NCBI RefSeq assembly: GCF_009932555.1
Contig: NZ_BLJO01000002.1
Span: 623,217-687,216 of the forward strand
Source of the DNA: Steroidobacter agaridevorans
Lineage (GTDB): Bacteria; Pseudomonadota; Gammaproteobacteria; Steroidobacterales; Steroidobacteraceae
Length of the DNA: 64,000 nt
Direction: 5' to 3'
In this document: positions 9,850 to 17,708 of the stretch, piece after piece
Layout of the letters: every line of letters begins with the position of its first letter
Numbering within the stretch: the stretch's first letter is position 1
Notes under the pieces: generated by a model
What the model saw: the letters and a program-made list of their open reading frames with translations, nothing else
What the model was told of the DNA's origin: nothing
Database searches by the model: none
Made by a program: the position numbers and the translations under genes

Positions 9850-10077
9850 GTCACTCGCAGTCAGGTCCAGCCTGAACTGATCTTCGGCGCGCGCGCCGCT
9901 TTGGATGCCGCTCGGCTGCCCCAATCCGGCGCAAGCACGCCTCGCGGCTGTGTGCAAATCCGCATGCATCCACAAATATCGCCGGCCTGGCCCGTGCTAC
10001 GATGGCCGCCGTTCCAAGCGGGGGGAGGCTGGTCCAAATCAGCACCGTTGGGACGTCATCGGGATGGGAGGCAAATC

Positions 10078-11787
10078 GTGCGTGAATGGTTGGCCGCATG
10101 GCTGGTGGCGCTGGGCGCCTGCCTGCTGGCCGTGCCGTCCTTGGGCAGCGCTGCGGACGCGGTCGTCGCCAACGGCACGAGCCTGGAAATCCAGATGCTC
10201 GATCCGGCCGCCGGCGATGCCGGCATCGAAAACCTGACCAGCGGCGCACTCGACCCCCGCTTTCAACCGTTCGATTTCACTGCCGCTCGCAAACGAGACA
10301 GCGCCTTCTGGCTGCGACTGCGCGCCGAAGAAAATTCCACGCCCGGCTCGGTCCCGACGCTGAACATCAGCAAGGGCCGGCATCTGCAAATTCAGGCTTA
10401 CACAGTACAAGGTGGCCACACCGTGCCGCTGCGAGCGGCCACTTACCTGCCCGGCTTCCGCGGCATGCATCAGATCGTGCTCGCGCTGCCTGATCGGCTC
10501 GTCGAAGGTCAGCTGCTGTACGTCCGTGTCGATCCGCAGGGCCAGGGTTGGGAAGGATTACAGTTCGGCGTCTCGACGCTCGAGCAAACGCTCGCGACCG
10601 GCGCCGAGCGCGCACGCATGATCGCCATTGCGTTCGGCGCGCTGATGGCGATGGCGTTCTCTTCGCTGCTGATCTGGCTGGTGCTCTCCGACCGCCTGCT
10701 GCTGTTTTACGCGACCCTGTTCTCGCTGCAGGCGTTATATGTCGCATACCTCTCCGGCCAGGGATTCGAATGGCCACTGCTCGAACTGGCGGCGCCGGTC
10801 ATGAGCTACACCTGGAACGTCACGGCAGCGCTGAGCGGCGCGGCCGCCTGTCTGTTCGTCCGGGAGATCGCGGAGCTGCGGCTCTACTCGCCCAAGGTCT
10901 ACGCGATCTTCGGCTGGATGGCGATTACATTCGTCGTGCTCGCGTTCGCCAACGTCGCTCAGCACGTCGGATTGGGTGGCGTGGTCGCCGCGATCGGCAA
11001 CCTGGTGTTCCTCGGATCGGCGGTGTTCACGCTAGTCGTGGCCTTCCTGGCCTGGCAGCGAAACAACCGGGCCGCCGGCTGGTTCTTGATCGCGTGGGGA
11101 TTGCTGGAAGGCTTCACGATCGCGACGGCCATCCGGCTGCTGGTCACCGATCCCGAGGGCGCCGAGGGGCTGCTGTATTACGGCCTGCCGCTGTCGATGG
11201 TCGCCGCGGCGGTGCTGATCGCATTGGGTGTCGCCGATCGGCTGCGCGATCAGCGGCTCGCGCTGTCGGATGCGGAGAAGCGCGCGCAGACGGATCCTCT
11301 CACCGGCGTGCTGAATCGACGCTCACTGGTCGAACGACTCGAAGCCGCGTGTCTGCGCGCTCGTGCGCGAGGGCTGCCCATCGCCCTGTTGTTCATCGAC
11401 CTCGACCATTTCAAGGAGATCAACGACACGCGCGGTCATCAGGCCGGCGACGCCTGCCTGCGCGCCGTCATCGGTCCCATCCACGCCGAGCTGCGTCAGT
11501 CAGATGTCATCGGTCGCTATGGCGGCGAAGAGTTCGTGGTCATTTTGAGCAGCGCCGACATCGCGGCCGCCGGCCCGATCGCCGAGCGCATCCGCAATCG
11601 GGTCGCCGATGTGCGCGTGGAGGGCTTCGGCGAGCCGATCCGGGTGACCTGTAGCATCGGAGTGGCAACGAGCGACACCCTCGGCGTTTGGGGCGAACAC
11701 CTGATCGCCCGCGCGGATGCGGCCGTCTATGATGCAAAAAGGTCAGGTCGGAACCGGGTTCAGATCGCCGGGGCACTGCCCGCCTGA
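10078..11787 (+). CDS. 7TM-DISM sensor diguanylate cyclase
   Basis: A 569-residue membrane enzyme predicted to make cyclic di-GMP. A signal peptide (EWLAAWLVALGACLLAVPSL) precedes an extracellular 7TMR-DISM ligand domain (about 40-175, with AFWLRLRAEENS), seven membrane helices (about 180-390) and a C-terminal GGDEF domain. The GGEEF active-site motif is at residues 482-486, and the metal/substrate residues DPLTGVLNRR and FIDLDHFKEINDTRGHQAGD are intact, so it should be active. No inhibitory RxxD is seen five residues before GGEEF. The GTG at 10078 is preferred since GGGAGG stands 7 bases upstream; an ATG at 9844 would overlap the N-terminus of the divergent gene. Outer-membrane carbohydrates or lipids are typical inputs for DISM sensors. 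Confidence 0.88.
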   Translation: MREWLAAWLVALGACLLAVPSLGSAADAVVANGTSLEIQMLDPAAGDAGIENLTSGALDPRFQPFDFTAARKRDSAFWLRLRAEENSTPGSVPTLNISKGRHLQIQAYTVQGGHTVPLRAATYLPGFRGMHQIVLALPDRLVEGQLLYVRVDPQGQGWEGLQFGVSTLEQTLATGAERARMIAIAFGALMAMAFSSLLIWLVLSDRLLLFYATLFSLQALYVAYLSGQGFEWPLLELAAPVMSYTWNVTAALSGAAACLFVREIAELRLYSPKVYAIFGWMAITFVVLAFANVAQHVGLGGVVAAIGNLVFLGSAVFTLVVAFLAWQRNNRAAGWFLIAWGLLEGFTIATAIRLLVTDPEGAEGLLYYGLPLSMVAAAVLIALGVADRLRDQRLALSDAEKRAQTDPLTGVLNRRSLVERLEAACLRARARGLPIALLFIDLDHFKEINDTRGHQAGDACLRAVIGPIHAELRQSDVIGRYGGEEFVVILSSADIAAAGPIAERIRNRVADVRVEGFGEPIRVTCSIGVATSDTLGVWGEHLIARADAAVYDAKRSGRNRVQIAGALPA

Positions 11788-12172
11788 CAGGGGTCCAAGG
11801 TATTATTCGGACGCACGCGTGGCTCCAGCGGCCCCACCCCGGCGCCGGCACGCAACCCACGGCGAGGAACAATTTTTCACCCTAAGCCTTGGATTTTTCA
11901 GGGCCAGCCCCACCTCTGGCGGGCGTCCCGCGGCGACCCGGTTAAATCCATGCCGGCCCCTAAAGGCGAAGTGGCAGCGAATTGAGTGCGAATCTGACCC
12001 CCGATTGAGTCGAATTTCCCGGTGAAACCCGTGTTAGAGGCGGCCCCAGCGGCCGCGTTTTGGCATACAATCCGCGCCCCGAAAAACTCCCGCTAGCTGA
12101 TCTGTCCAATTATTGGCCTTAATGGCGAGCTACGTTTTGTCTACTCCCCGTAACCAACCCCAGGAAGTGAAT
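11788..12172. other. Intergenic region with possible promoter
   Basis: This 385-base region carries no gene that I can support. A TACAAT hexamer at 12066-12071 could be the -10 element for the coiled-coil gene, and GCGGCC/GGCCGC just upstream forms a 6-bp hairpin. The in-frame TTG and ATG around 12113-12124 extend the next gene's frame but lack ribosome-binding sites. Confidence 0.35.
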
Positions 12173-12916
12173 GTGGAACAAGCGCAACTTGAGCTGCAGT
12201 TGAAAGTTTGGAAAGAGCTTGCGATCAGCAAGCAGATTTTGATGCGGTCGGCGACCGACGCCTTGAAGCTGGATCCCAACTGCTCTCAGGAAGAACTCAA
12301 AGTAGCGCTTGACGCCGTCATCAAGAAGATTGCCGAGGCCGACTCGAGCGTCGCCACCGCGCGCCAGGAAGCCAAGCAGGCGATCACCGAGATGGAGAAG
12401 AAGCTGCAGATCGCCGAGAAGGCTCGCGCGATCGCTGTCGCCTCCGCCGAGGAGACCCGCGTCGCGCAGGACAGCGCCACGCGCCAGATCGAAATCGAGC
12501 GCGCGAATTTCACCAAAGAAATGGCGCAGATGAAGAGCGTCGTGGCCGAGAAGGACAAGACGGTCAAGGCGATCAATGCCGCGCTCGCCGACACACCCGA
12601 GAACGTGGTGAAGAAGCTCAAGGCGCTGCGCAAGGAGAAGCAGGACGAGGCCGATGGCCGCCGTACCGCCGAGGCCAACATGGCCACCCTGCGCAAGGAA
12701 AAGCAGCAGACCGACGAGCAGCTCACCAAGGCGAACGAAAAGAACGCCAAGCTGATCACCGCGTACACCGACACGCATGCGCTCGCGGGCAAGCTGCATG
12801 AGCAGCTCAAGCCGCTGGTCAAGGACGAGAAGGATCTGCCGACGCTGCCCGAGCTCGACAAGAGCCTGACCGAAGAAGCCAAGGACGAGCCCAAGGGCAA
12901 GAACGGCAAGAAGTAA
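12173..12916 (+). CDS. Coiled-coil protein of unknown function
   Basis: A 247-residue protein, very rich in Lys, Glu and Ala, with an almost continuous heptad-like pattern from about residue 45 to 215 (IAEADSSVATARQEAKQAIT, ALRKEKQDEADGRRTAEANM) and a Lys/Glu/Asp-rich tail ending KDEPKGKNGKK. No signal peptide or membrane segment, so it should be cytoplasmic. The GTG at 12173 is taken as the start, as AGGA lies 7 bases before it; an ATG at 12122 would add 17 residues without a good ribosome site. It stands alone between a GGDEF gene and a short ORF. I recognise no family; a structural or partner-binding role is all that can be inferred. Confidence 0.75.
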   Translation: MEQAQLELQLKVWKELAISKQILMRSATDALKLDPNCSQEELKVALDAVIKKIAEADSSVATARQEAKQAITEMEKKLQIAEKARAIAVASAEETRVAQDSATRQIEIERANFTKEMAQMKSVVAEKDKTVKAINAALADTPENVVKKLKALRKEKQDEADGRRTAEANMATLRKEKQQTDEQLTKANEKNAKLITAYTDTHALAGKLHEQLKPLVKDEKDLPTLPELDKSLTEEAKDEPKGKNGKK

Positions 12917-12928
12917 AGCTTGCGAAGA

Positions 12929-12952
12929 CGCGTCATTCGAGTGAATGGCGCG
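12929..12952 (+). terminator. Hairpin after the coiled-coil gene
   Basis: CGCGTCATTC and GAATGGCGCG pair over 10 bp (one G-T pair) around a 4-base loop, starting 12 bases after the stop. No T-run follows, so if it terminates transcription it does so with another factor. Confidence 0.45.
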
Positions 12953-13039
12953 TGCAAGCAACAGCTGCGACGCGCGCGGCCGAAGTTGAGACGAAGCCGC
13001 GCATCGTTCGCTAAGCCCGCGAAATCCCACGCCTCGTAC

Positions 13040-13059
13040 GGCATAACATACGTTATGCC
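13040..13059. repeat. Inverted repeat GGCATAAC-4-GTTATGCC
   Basis: A perfect 8-bp inverted repeat with a 4-base centre lies 150 bases upstream of the small gene at 13210. It is AT-richer than its surroundings and looks more like a protein-binding site than a terminator. No regulator can be named. Confidence 0.4.
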
Positions 13060-13209
13060 ACGCTGCATCCAGGCGCGCTCCGACAGGTCCCGTCGTCGCG
13101 CCGACAACAATTGTCGCCGTTCTCCTACGGAATACGGATTGTAAAACAGACCGCAGCGAGCATATGGTTTGACCTCCGACAACAGCGAACAAGCGGACGG
13201 AGGTTTCTC

Positions 13210-13491
13210 ATGTACGCCACTGTCATTCCCGCGGGAACGCTGACCATCCGAGCCGCCAGCGACGACAGCATGCACTGCGAGCTGTGGCTCAACGACGACT
13301 TCGTCGGTTCGTTCCCTTCCGCCGACGCCGCGGCGCAAAGCGTGAGTCATCACATCAGCGGCTGCGATCTGATCGATGAGAGCGGCGCGGAGCTGCCTCA
13401 GAGCATCGATGCGTGGCAGTGGATCAGCGTGAGCTCGAAAGCCGCCAATCAGCCCGTATTCCTGATGAAAGGAGCGGCGCCGACACTTTGA
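13210..13491 (+). CDS. Small conserved-type hypothetical protein
   Basis: A 93-residue protein (MYATVIPAGTLTIRAASDDS, ELWLNDDFVGSFPSADAAAQ, ending LMKGAAPTL). The ATG at 13210 follows a strong GGAGG site, which supports it as a real gene despite its size. No signal peptide or membrane helix. The pattern of short strands with WLNDDFVGSFPSADAAA resembles small DUF proteins carrying a residue-modifier fold, but I cannot name a family. Its last 43 bases overlap the 3' end of the convergent acetyltransferase gene. Confidence 0.65.
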   Translation: MYATVIPAGTLTIRAASDDSMHCELWLNDDFVGSFPSADAAAQSVSHHISGCDLIDESGAELPQSIDAWQWISVSSKAANQPVFLMKGAAPTL

Positions 13492-14252
13492 CGAGCCTGG
13501 TCGCACTCCTCACAGCCCGCGTCGACGGGATGAAGAAATAACAGCGGGTCCATGGATAGATATTCGAGCGCAACGCGGACAATGTCGCGCGCTCGGGACA
13601 GGCGGGAATGCGCCTGCCCTACCCGGCCTTCGGTTTGCAGCCCTCGAACTCGCAACCAATCGTCGGCCAGGGCGAAGCGCGCACAGCAGTGATTGTTCTC
13701 GCCGTAGTCGACCCGAGTCGCCCGGCCATTCTCCAGCACCGTGCAATAGCTCGGCGTCCGATAGGGAACGCCGGCCATCAGCTCCGCCAGATGCAGCGTC
13801 GTGTTTGCATCGTGACCCACGCCGAGTAGCAGCACCTGTCCATCCAGATCGTGCACTCGCCCCACCGGACTCGCCGGGATATGCGGCGGCAGGGGTAACG
13901 GATCGGCAGTGACGACTGCCGCCTGCGGCCCCTCGGCGGCGAACGCATGGAAGTGATCGCTACGACGCACGCCTGGCCCTCGCCAGAACGTTTGCGCGAC
14001 GACGCCGAGATCGCGGGCGGTCGGCGTCGTGAGCGCATCGAAGGGCTCATCATCCAGCTCGGTCCACGACGGCATCACCAAAGTACCCTCGGGGCCCACC
14101 GCCTCGCGCAGGGCGTCGATCAAGCCCGACGGTCCGCGTTCGATGGGGCGAACCGCGCGGAAGGACGTGTGTACGAGTAACACGCCTCCGCGCTTCACAC
14201 CGAGGCGACGCAGTTGTGCCGTCACCTCTGCTCGACTCAAAGCGTCGGTCAT
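13449..14252 (-). CDS. AAC(3)-family aminoglycoside N-acetyltransferase-like protein
   Basis: A 267-residue protein of the antibiotic N-acetyltransferase fold that uses acetyl-CoA on the 3-amino group of aminoglycosides. Family features visible are LGVKRGGVLLVHTSFRAV, GPEGTLVMPSWT, FHAFAAEGPQAAVVTADPLP, ASPVGRVHDLDGQVLLLGVG and HDANTTLHLAE. The usual length (about 260-270) is matched. The start at 14252 is 8 bases after the upstream SRPBCC gene, indicating an operon. Environmental members often act on other substrates, so resistance cannot be asserted. The C-terminal tail runs into the convergent small gene. Confidence 0.85.
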   Translation of the reverse strand: MTDALSRAEVTAQLRRLGVKRGGVLLVHTSFRAVRPIERGPSGLIDALREAVGPEGTLVMPSWTELDDEPFDALTTPTARDLGVVAQTFWRGPGVRRSDHFHAFAAEGPQAAVVTADPLPLPPHIPASPVGRVHDLDGQVLLLGVGHDANTTLHLAELMAGVPYRTPSYCTVLENGRATRVDYGENNHCCARFALADDWLRVRGLQTEGRVGQAHSRLSRARDIVRVALEYLSMDPLLFLHPVDAGCEECDQARQSVGAAPFIRNTG

Positions 14253-14259
14253 GGCCTTG

Positions 14260-14748
14260 TTATAACCTCGCGGCCAACGCCGCCAGCTGATCGGCACACT
14301 GGCCCCAACCTTCGTGGAAGCCCATTTTTTCGTGGGTCTCGCGATCGGCTGCCGACCAGTGCTGCGCGCGAGCGGTGTATTTGGTGCCGCCGTCGTGATC
14401 CTCGAAAGTGACGGTTGCGACCATGAAAGCCTTCTCGGACGGCTGCCAGGCCTTGGCGAAGGCATCGGTGAACACCAGCTTCTGGTTCTTCACCACCTCG
14501 AGGAACAGGCCGGGATTCGCGAATTCGTGGCCCTCCGGGCTGCGCATCACCACCAGGCTGGCACCGCCGGGGCGCAGATCGTATTCGACTTTGGAAATGG
14601 TCCACGGCGCCGGCGCAAACCACTGCTTCACCAGCTCCGGCTCGGTCCAGGCGCGATAGACCTTGGCTGGCGGCGCCTTGAAGATGCGGGTCAGGATCAG
14701 CTCACGCTGTTCGATCGGGGTCGGGGGTGGGGCGGCAAACTCGGACAT
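14260..14748 (-). CDS. SRPBCC (AHSA1-type START) domain protein
   Basis: A 162-residue single-domain protein with the AHSA1 pattern: LILTRIFKAPPAKVYRAWTE, LVKQWFAPAPW, YDLRPGGASLVVMRSPEGHE, LVFTDAFAKAW and the C-terminal HEGWGQCADQLAALAARL helix that closes the hydrophobic cavity. Such proteins bind small hydrophobic ligands in the cytoplasm; the ligand is unknown. The start at 14748 has GGAG 8 bases upstream. It is followed after 8 bases by the AAC(3)-like gene, so the two are likely coexpressed. Confidence 0.85.
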   Translation of the reverse strand: MSEFAAPPPTPIEQRELILTRIFKAPPAKVYRAWTEPELVKQWFAPAPWTISKVEYDLRPGGASLVVMRSPEGHEFANPGLFLEVVKNQKLVFTDAFAKAWQPSEKAFMVATVTFEDHDGGTKYTARAQHWSAADRETHEKMGFHEGWGQCADQLAALAARL

Positions 14749-15028
14749 GTCGTGCTCCGTTGAGGCAAAAACAAGATCGTTCGGCCCAAGAACGAGGCCG
14801 GCGCGCAGTATCCGACACTCGCTCACGAAATTTGTGTGCGCTGCGAGCCGCGATTGCCGATCGACCGGAGGCTCGGACAGATCCGTATTTGCACCGGGTG
14901 GCGTTTTCAGAAGTATGAACTTTCTGCAGGAAAGGCAGCGCAAACGCCTATGGTGCGTATTGTGTCTTACTGCCGAAATCATCTAGCCTTTGTCTTGGCG
15001 ATTTGTACCTCAAGCAAAGGCCAAGCCA

Positions 15029-15628
15029 ATGATGCAGGCATTCGAAGAAAAGATGAGGTCGTTGGGTCGCAGAGTACGCCACTGGTTGGAGCCAGTCCGA
15101 GAGCCGCCGCCGAAGATCGACTCCAGCCCCACGGTCAATCCCAATCGCACCCTCCCTGCTGACTCCAGCACGAGCGCCCGACTCGCCCACGATCTGGGCC
15201 TGCCCCACGACGAGGTCAGCCGTATTCTGGATCGAACTGCGGCCGATCTGCGCCAGCTCTCGGAAGCCGATTCGGACGATGCCGACGCCCGCCCCATCAT
15301 CGACCGCGCCGTGAGCGAGCTTGCCCAGCTCGGCTTCGAGTCGCGCCCGATCGAGGAAGCGGCGATGGAGCAGTATCTGCAGGAGCTGCCGGAGCGCGAT
15401 TATCAGATCCTCAGGCTGTTCAAGCTCGGCACCAAACACAGCGATATCGCAGCACAGCTGGACACCAGCGTCGAAGCGGTGCGCAGCTCGCTGGTAAAAA
15501 CCTACGCCGAACTTCGGATGAGAATGATTGGCTCGAACGACGACGGTGGCGGCGGCGAGCCCCGTGAAATGCCGCCCTCGCAAACCTATACCAAGGCGTT
15601 CAAGCAAACGTCCCTGCATCATAATTAA
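15029..15628 (+). CDS. Sigma-region-4/LuxR-like HTH protein
   Basis: A 199-residue cytoplasmic protein. The first 110 residues are polar and helical without a recognised domain. Residues about 115-165 (YLQELPERDYQILRLFKLGT, KHSDIAAQLDTSVEAVRSSL) form a helix-turn-helix like sigma-70 region 4 or LuxR proteins. Region 2 of a sigma factor is absent, so it is unlikely to act as a full sigma factor. The start at 15029 (MMQAFEEK) has AAAGG 9 bases upstream. It precedes the OlsF-like gene by 138 bases and may regulate it, though this is only position-based. Confidence 0.65.
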   Translation: MMQAFEEKMRSLGRRVRHWLEPVREPPPKIDSSPTVNPNRTLPADSSTSARLAHDLGLPHDEVSRILDRTAADLRQLSEADSDDADARPIIDRAVSELAQLGFESRPIEEAAMEQYLQELPERDYQILRLFKLGTKHSDIAAQLDTSVEAVRSSLVKTYAELRMRMIGSNDDGGGGEPREMPPSQTYTKAFKQTSLHHN

Positions 15629-15766
15629 AACGCGCACCGCGCATCGGCCGGCACATTGGCCCGTGCCCGGCGTCTCATATTTCGCCCTTCCCTCGCTTAC
15701 GCAACGCGGCTGTCATCTTCGACGACTAAGTTACGCGCCCATCCAAGGCGTGGGCTTGAGTGATCG

Positions 15767-17551
15767 ATGCCGATCTCTGCGTCACCGTTCGAACTCACTG
15801 GACCGCTAAAGCGCGTTCCCGCGGTCGGTCCTCTCATTCTGAATGTCGCCGAGCGCGCGCACGCGTTTCAGCGACTGGCCAACATCCACCGACAGCTGGC
15901 CGGACGCGACTTGTCGCCGGCGCAATTTGCGCGGGAAGCGCTCGAAATATTGCAGGTCCGTTTCGAGCTGGACCTGGCTCGCCTGGAGCAGATTCCAAAG
16001 AGCGGCCCTGTCGCAGTGGTCGCAAATCATCCATATGGCGGCTTGGAAGGCTTGTATCTGATTCAGCTGCTGCTCGAGCTGCGCCCGGACAGCAAACTCA
16101 TCGGCAATCAGCTGCTGCAACGAATTCCCGAGCTGCGTGACGCGATCATTCCCGTCGATGCCTTCGGCGGCTCGCGCGCCGCAAAGGCCAATGCTCGCGG
16201 CATGCGTGCCGCACTTCGACACGTTCAGGATGGCGGACTGATCATCCTGTTTCCCGCGGGCGCCGTCTCTCATTTGCATCTGTCCAATGGCCGGGTCTGC
16301 GATCCACTCTGGAATCCGACGGCCGCACGCCTTCTGCGGATGTGCGCATGCCCGGTCGTGCCGCTTCACTTCGGCGGCGGCAACAGCTCGATTTTTCAGA
16401 CGCTCGGCCTGCTCCATCCGCGCATGCGTACCGTGATGCTGTCGCACGAACTGCTGAACAAACGCAATCACGTCATCCCGGTCACGGTGGGTCGCCCGAT
16501 CAAGGCCAGCACGCTAGCCGATGAAGCCGACGATGTGGCCCTCGCCCGCTCGTTACGCTTGAGCACCTACGCACTGGAAGCTCATCGAACCGTACAGCGT
16601 CGGATCGCTCGCACGCCGGAGCCGACCGCCGAGCCCGTCGTCGCCGCCTTGCTGGAAGCGGAAATCGCCAATCTGCCGGCGCAAAACATCCTCGCCGCCA
16701 CGCAAGGCACGCAAGTGATGTTTGCCCGTGCCGAGCAGATTCCCTGGACGCTTCGCGAGATCGGCCGGCTCCGCGAGATCGCTTTTCGCGCCGTCGACGA
16801 AGGCACCGGCCGTAGCCGCGATCTCGACAAATACGACGAGCACTACGTCCACCTGTTCTCGTGGGACACGCAGAAGCGCACGATCGTCGGTGCGTACCGG
16901 ATCGGCCACGTCGACGAGATTCTCGCGAAGCACGGGCGCCTCGGTCTCTACACGCATTCGTTATTTTCTTACGGCGCGCCGTTCCTTCGCGCCGTGGGCA
17001 ACGCACTGGAGCTCGGACGTTCCTTCATCGTGCCGGAGCATCAGCGCAATTTCGGCGCCCTGCTGCTGCTGTGGAAAGGCATTGCTCAGTACGTCGTGCG
17101 CCATCCGCGCTATCGGGTGCTGATCGGTCCGGTGAGCATGAGCGCCGAATACCGTCCGCACTCGCAGGCGCTGCTGGTGGACTTCATCAAGCGTCGCTGC
17201 TTCGATCATCAGCTCGCGCAATTGATCAAGCCGCGCCGGCCGTTCCGACGCACGCATTCTCTGGCCGCGCTGAGCGGCGACCTCGCCGGACTCGGCGACC
17301 TCGACGGGCTGTCGCAATTGATGGAAAAGATCGAGCCCGATGGCAAGGGCGTGCCGGTGCTACTGCGCCAGTATCTGAAGCTCGGCGCGCGTGTCGTCGG
17401 CTTCAATGTCGATGCGAACTTCAGCGATGTGGTCGACGGCATGATCGTCGTCGATCTCACGCGCGTGGAGCAGCGCGAGCTTTACAAATACATGGGCCGC
17501 GAAGCCGCCGAGACGTTCCTGACCGCCACGCGGGTCGCCGGCGGACATTAA
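15767..17551 (+). CDS. olsF: Bifunctional ornithine-lipid synthase-like (acyltransferase + GNAT)
   Basis: A 594-residue two-domain protein. Residues about 75-285 form a PlsC-type glycerolipid acyltransferase domain with VVANHPYGGLEGL (H88, E94) and FPAGAVSHL. Residues about 310-575 form an OlsB-like N-acyltransferase (GNAT/COG3176 hemolysin) domain, with YDEHYVHLFSWDTQKRTIVG and FIVPEHQRNFGALLLLWKGI. Proteins with this order and length are OlsF: the C-terminal half N-acylates ornithine with a 3-hydroxyacyl-ACP and the N-terminal half adds the second acyl chain, giving a phosphorus-free membrane lipid. The symbol rests on domain order rather than alignment. No pho box is recognised upstream. 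Confidence 0.8.
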   Translation: MPISASPFELTGPLKRVPAVGPLILNVAERAHAFQRLANIHRQLAGRDLSPAQFAREALEILQVRFELDLARLEQIPKSGPVAVVANHPYGGLEGLYLIQLLLELRPDSKLIGNQLLQRIPELRDAIIPVDAFGGSRAAKANARGMRAALRHVQDGGLIILFPAGAVSHLHLSNGRVCDPLWNPTAARLLRMCACPVVPLHFGGGNSSIFQTLGLLHPRMRTVMLSHELLNKRNHVIPVTVGRPIKASTLADEADDVALARSLRLSTYALEAHRTVQRRIARTPEPTAEPVVAALLEAEIANLPAQNILAATQGTQVMFARAEQIPWTLREIGRLREIAFRAVDEGTGRSRDLDKYDEHYVHLFSWDTQKRTIVGAYRIGHVDEILAKHGRLGLYTHSLFSYGAPFLRAVGNALELGRSFIVPEHQRNFGALLLLWKGIAQYVVRHPRYRVLIGPVSMSAEYRPHSQALLVDFIKRRCFDHQLAQLIKPRRPFRRTHSLAALSGDLAGLGDLDGLSQLMEKIEPDGKGVPVLLRQYLKLGARVVGFNVDANFSDVVDGMIVVDLTRVEQRELYKYMGREAAETFLTATRVAGGH

Positions 17552-17589
17552 GTCATCGGCCGCATTCAGGGATACTCGCAATTTTCATA

Positions 17590-17615
17590 ATCCCCGCGCG
17601 CGAAGTCGCGGGGAT
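17590..17615. repeat. Perfect 9-bp hairpin after olsF
   Basis: ATCCCCGCG and CGCGGGGAT pair perfectly around an 8-base loop, 39 bases after the olsF stop. A T-run is missing on either strand, so it could act as a Rho-assisted terminator or 3'-end protection for the olsF transcript. Confidence 0.45.
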
Positions 17616-17679
17616 GTGAGCGGTTCCTCGCCGGCTCGTTGCGCACCGCGCTAAAAAGGCGCTCCTTTTGGCCCAGGAC

Positions 17680-17698
17680 ACCTGTCGCGACGACAGGT
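17680..17698 (+). promoter_or_regulatory. Hairpin covering the tpsA ribosome-binding site
   Basis: ACCTGTC (17680-17686) and GACAGGT (17692-17698) form a perfect 7-bp stem with a 5-base loop (GCGAC). The 3' strand contains AGG (17695-17697), the only Shine-Dalgarno-like stretch before the tpsA start codons at 17703 (GTG) and 17709 (ATG). In mRNA this stem would hide the site, so translation may need melting or a trans-acting factor. Confidence 0.5.
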
Positions 17699-17708
17699 AG
17701 CGGTGTCG

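Noticed and set aside
12119..13506. Overlapping minus-strand frames opposite the coiled-coil gene
   Set aside because: The Ser/Leu/Val-rich translation is the mirror of the Lys/Glu-rich coiled coil.
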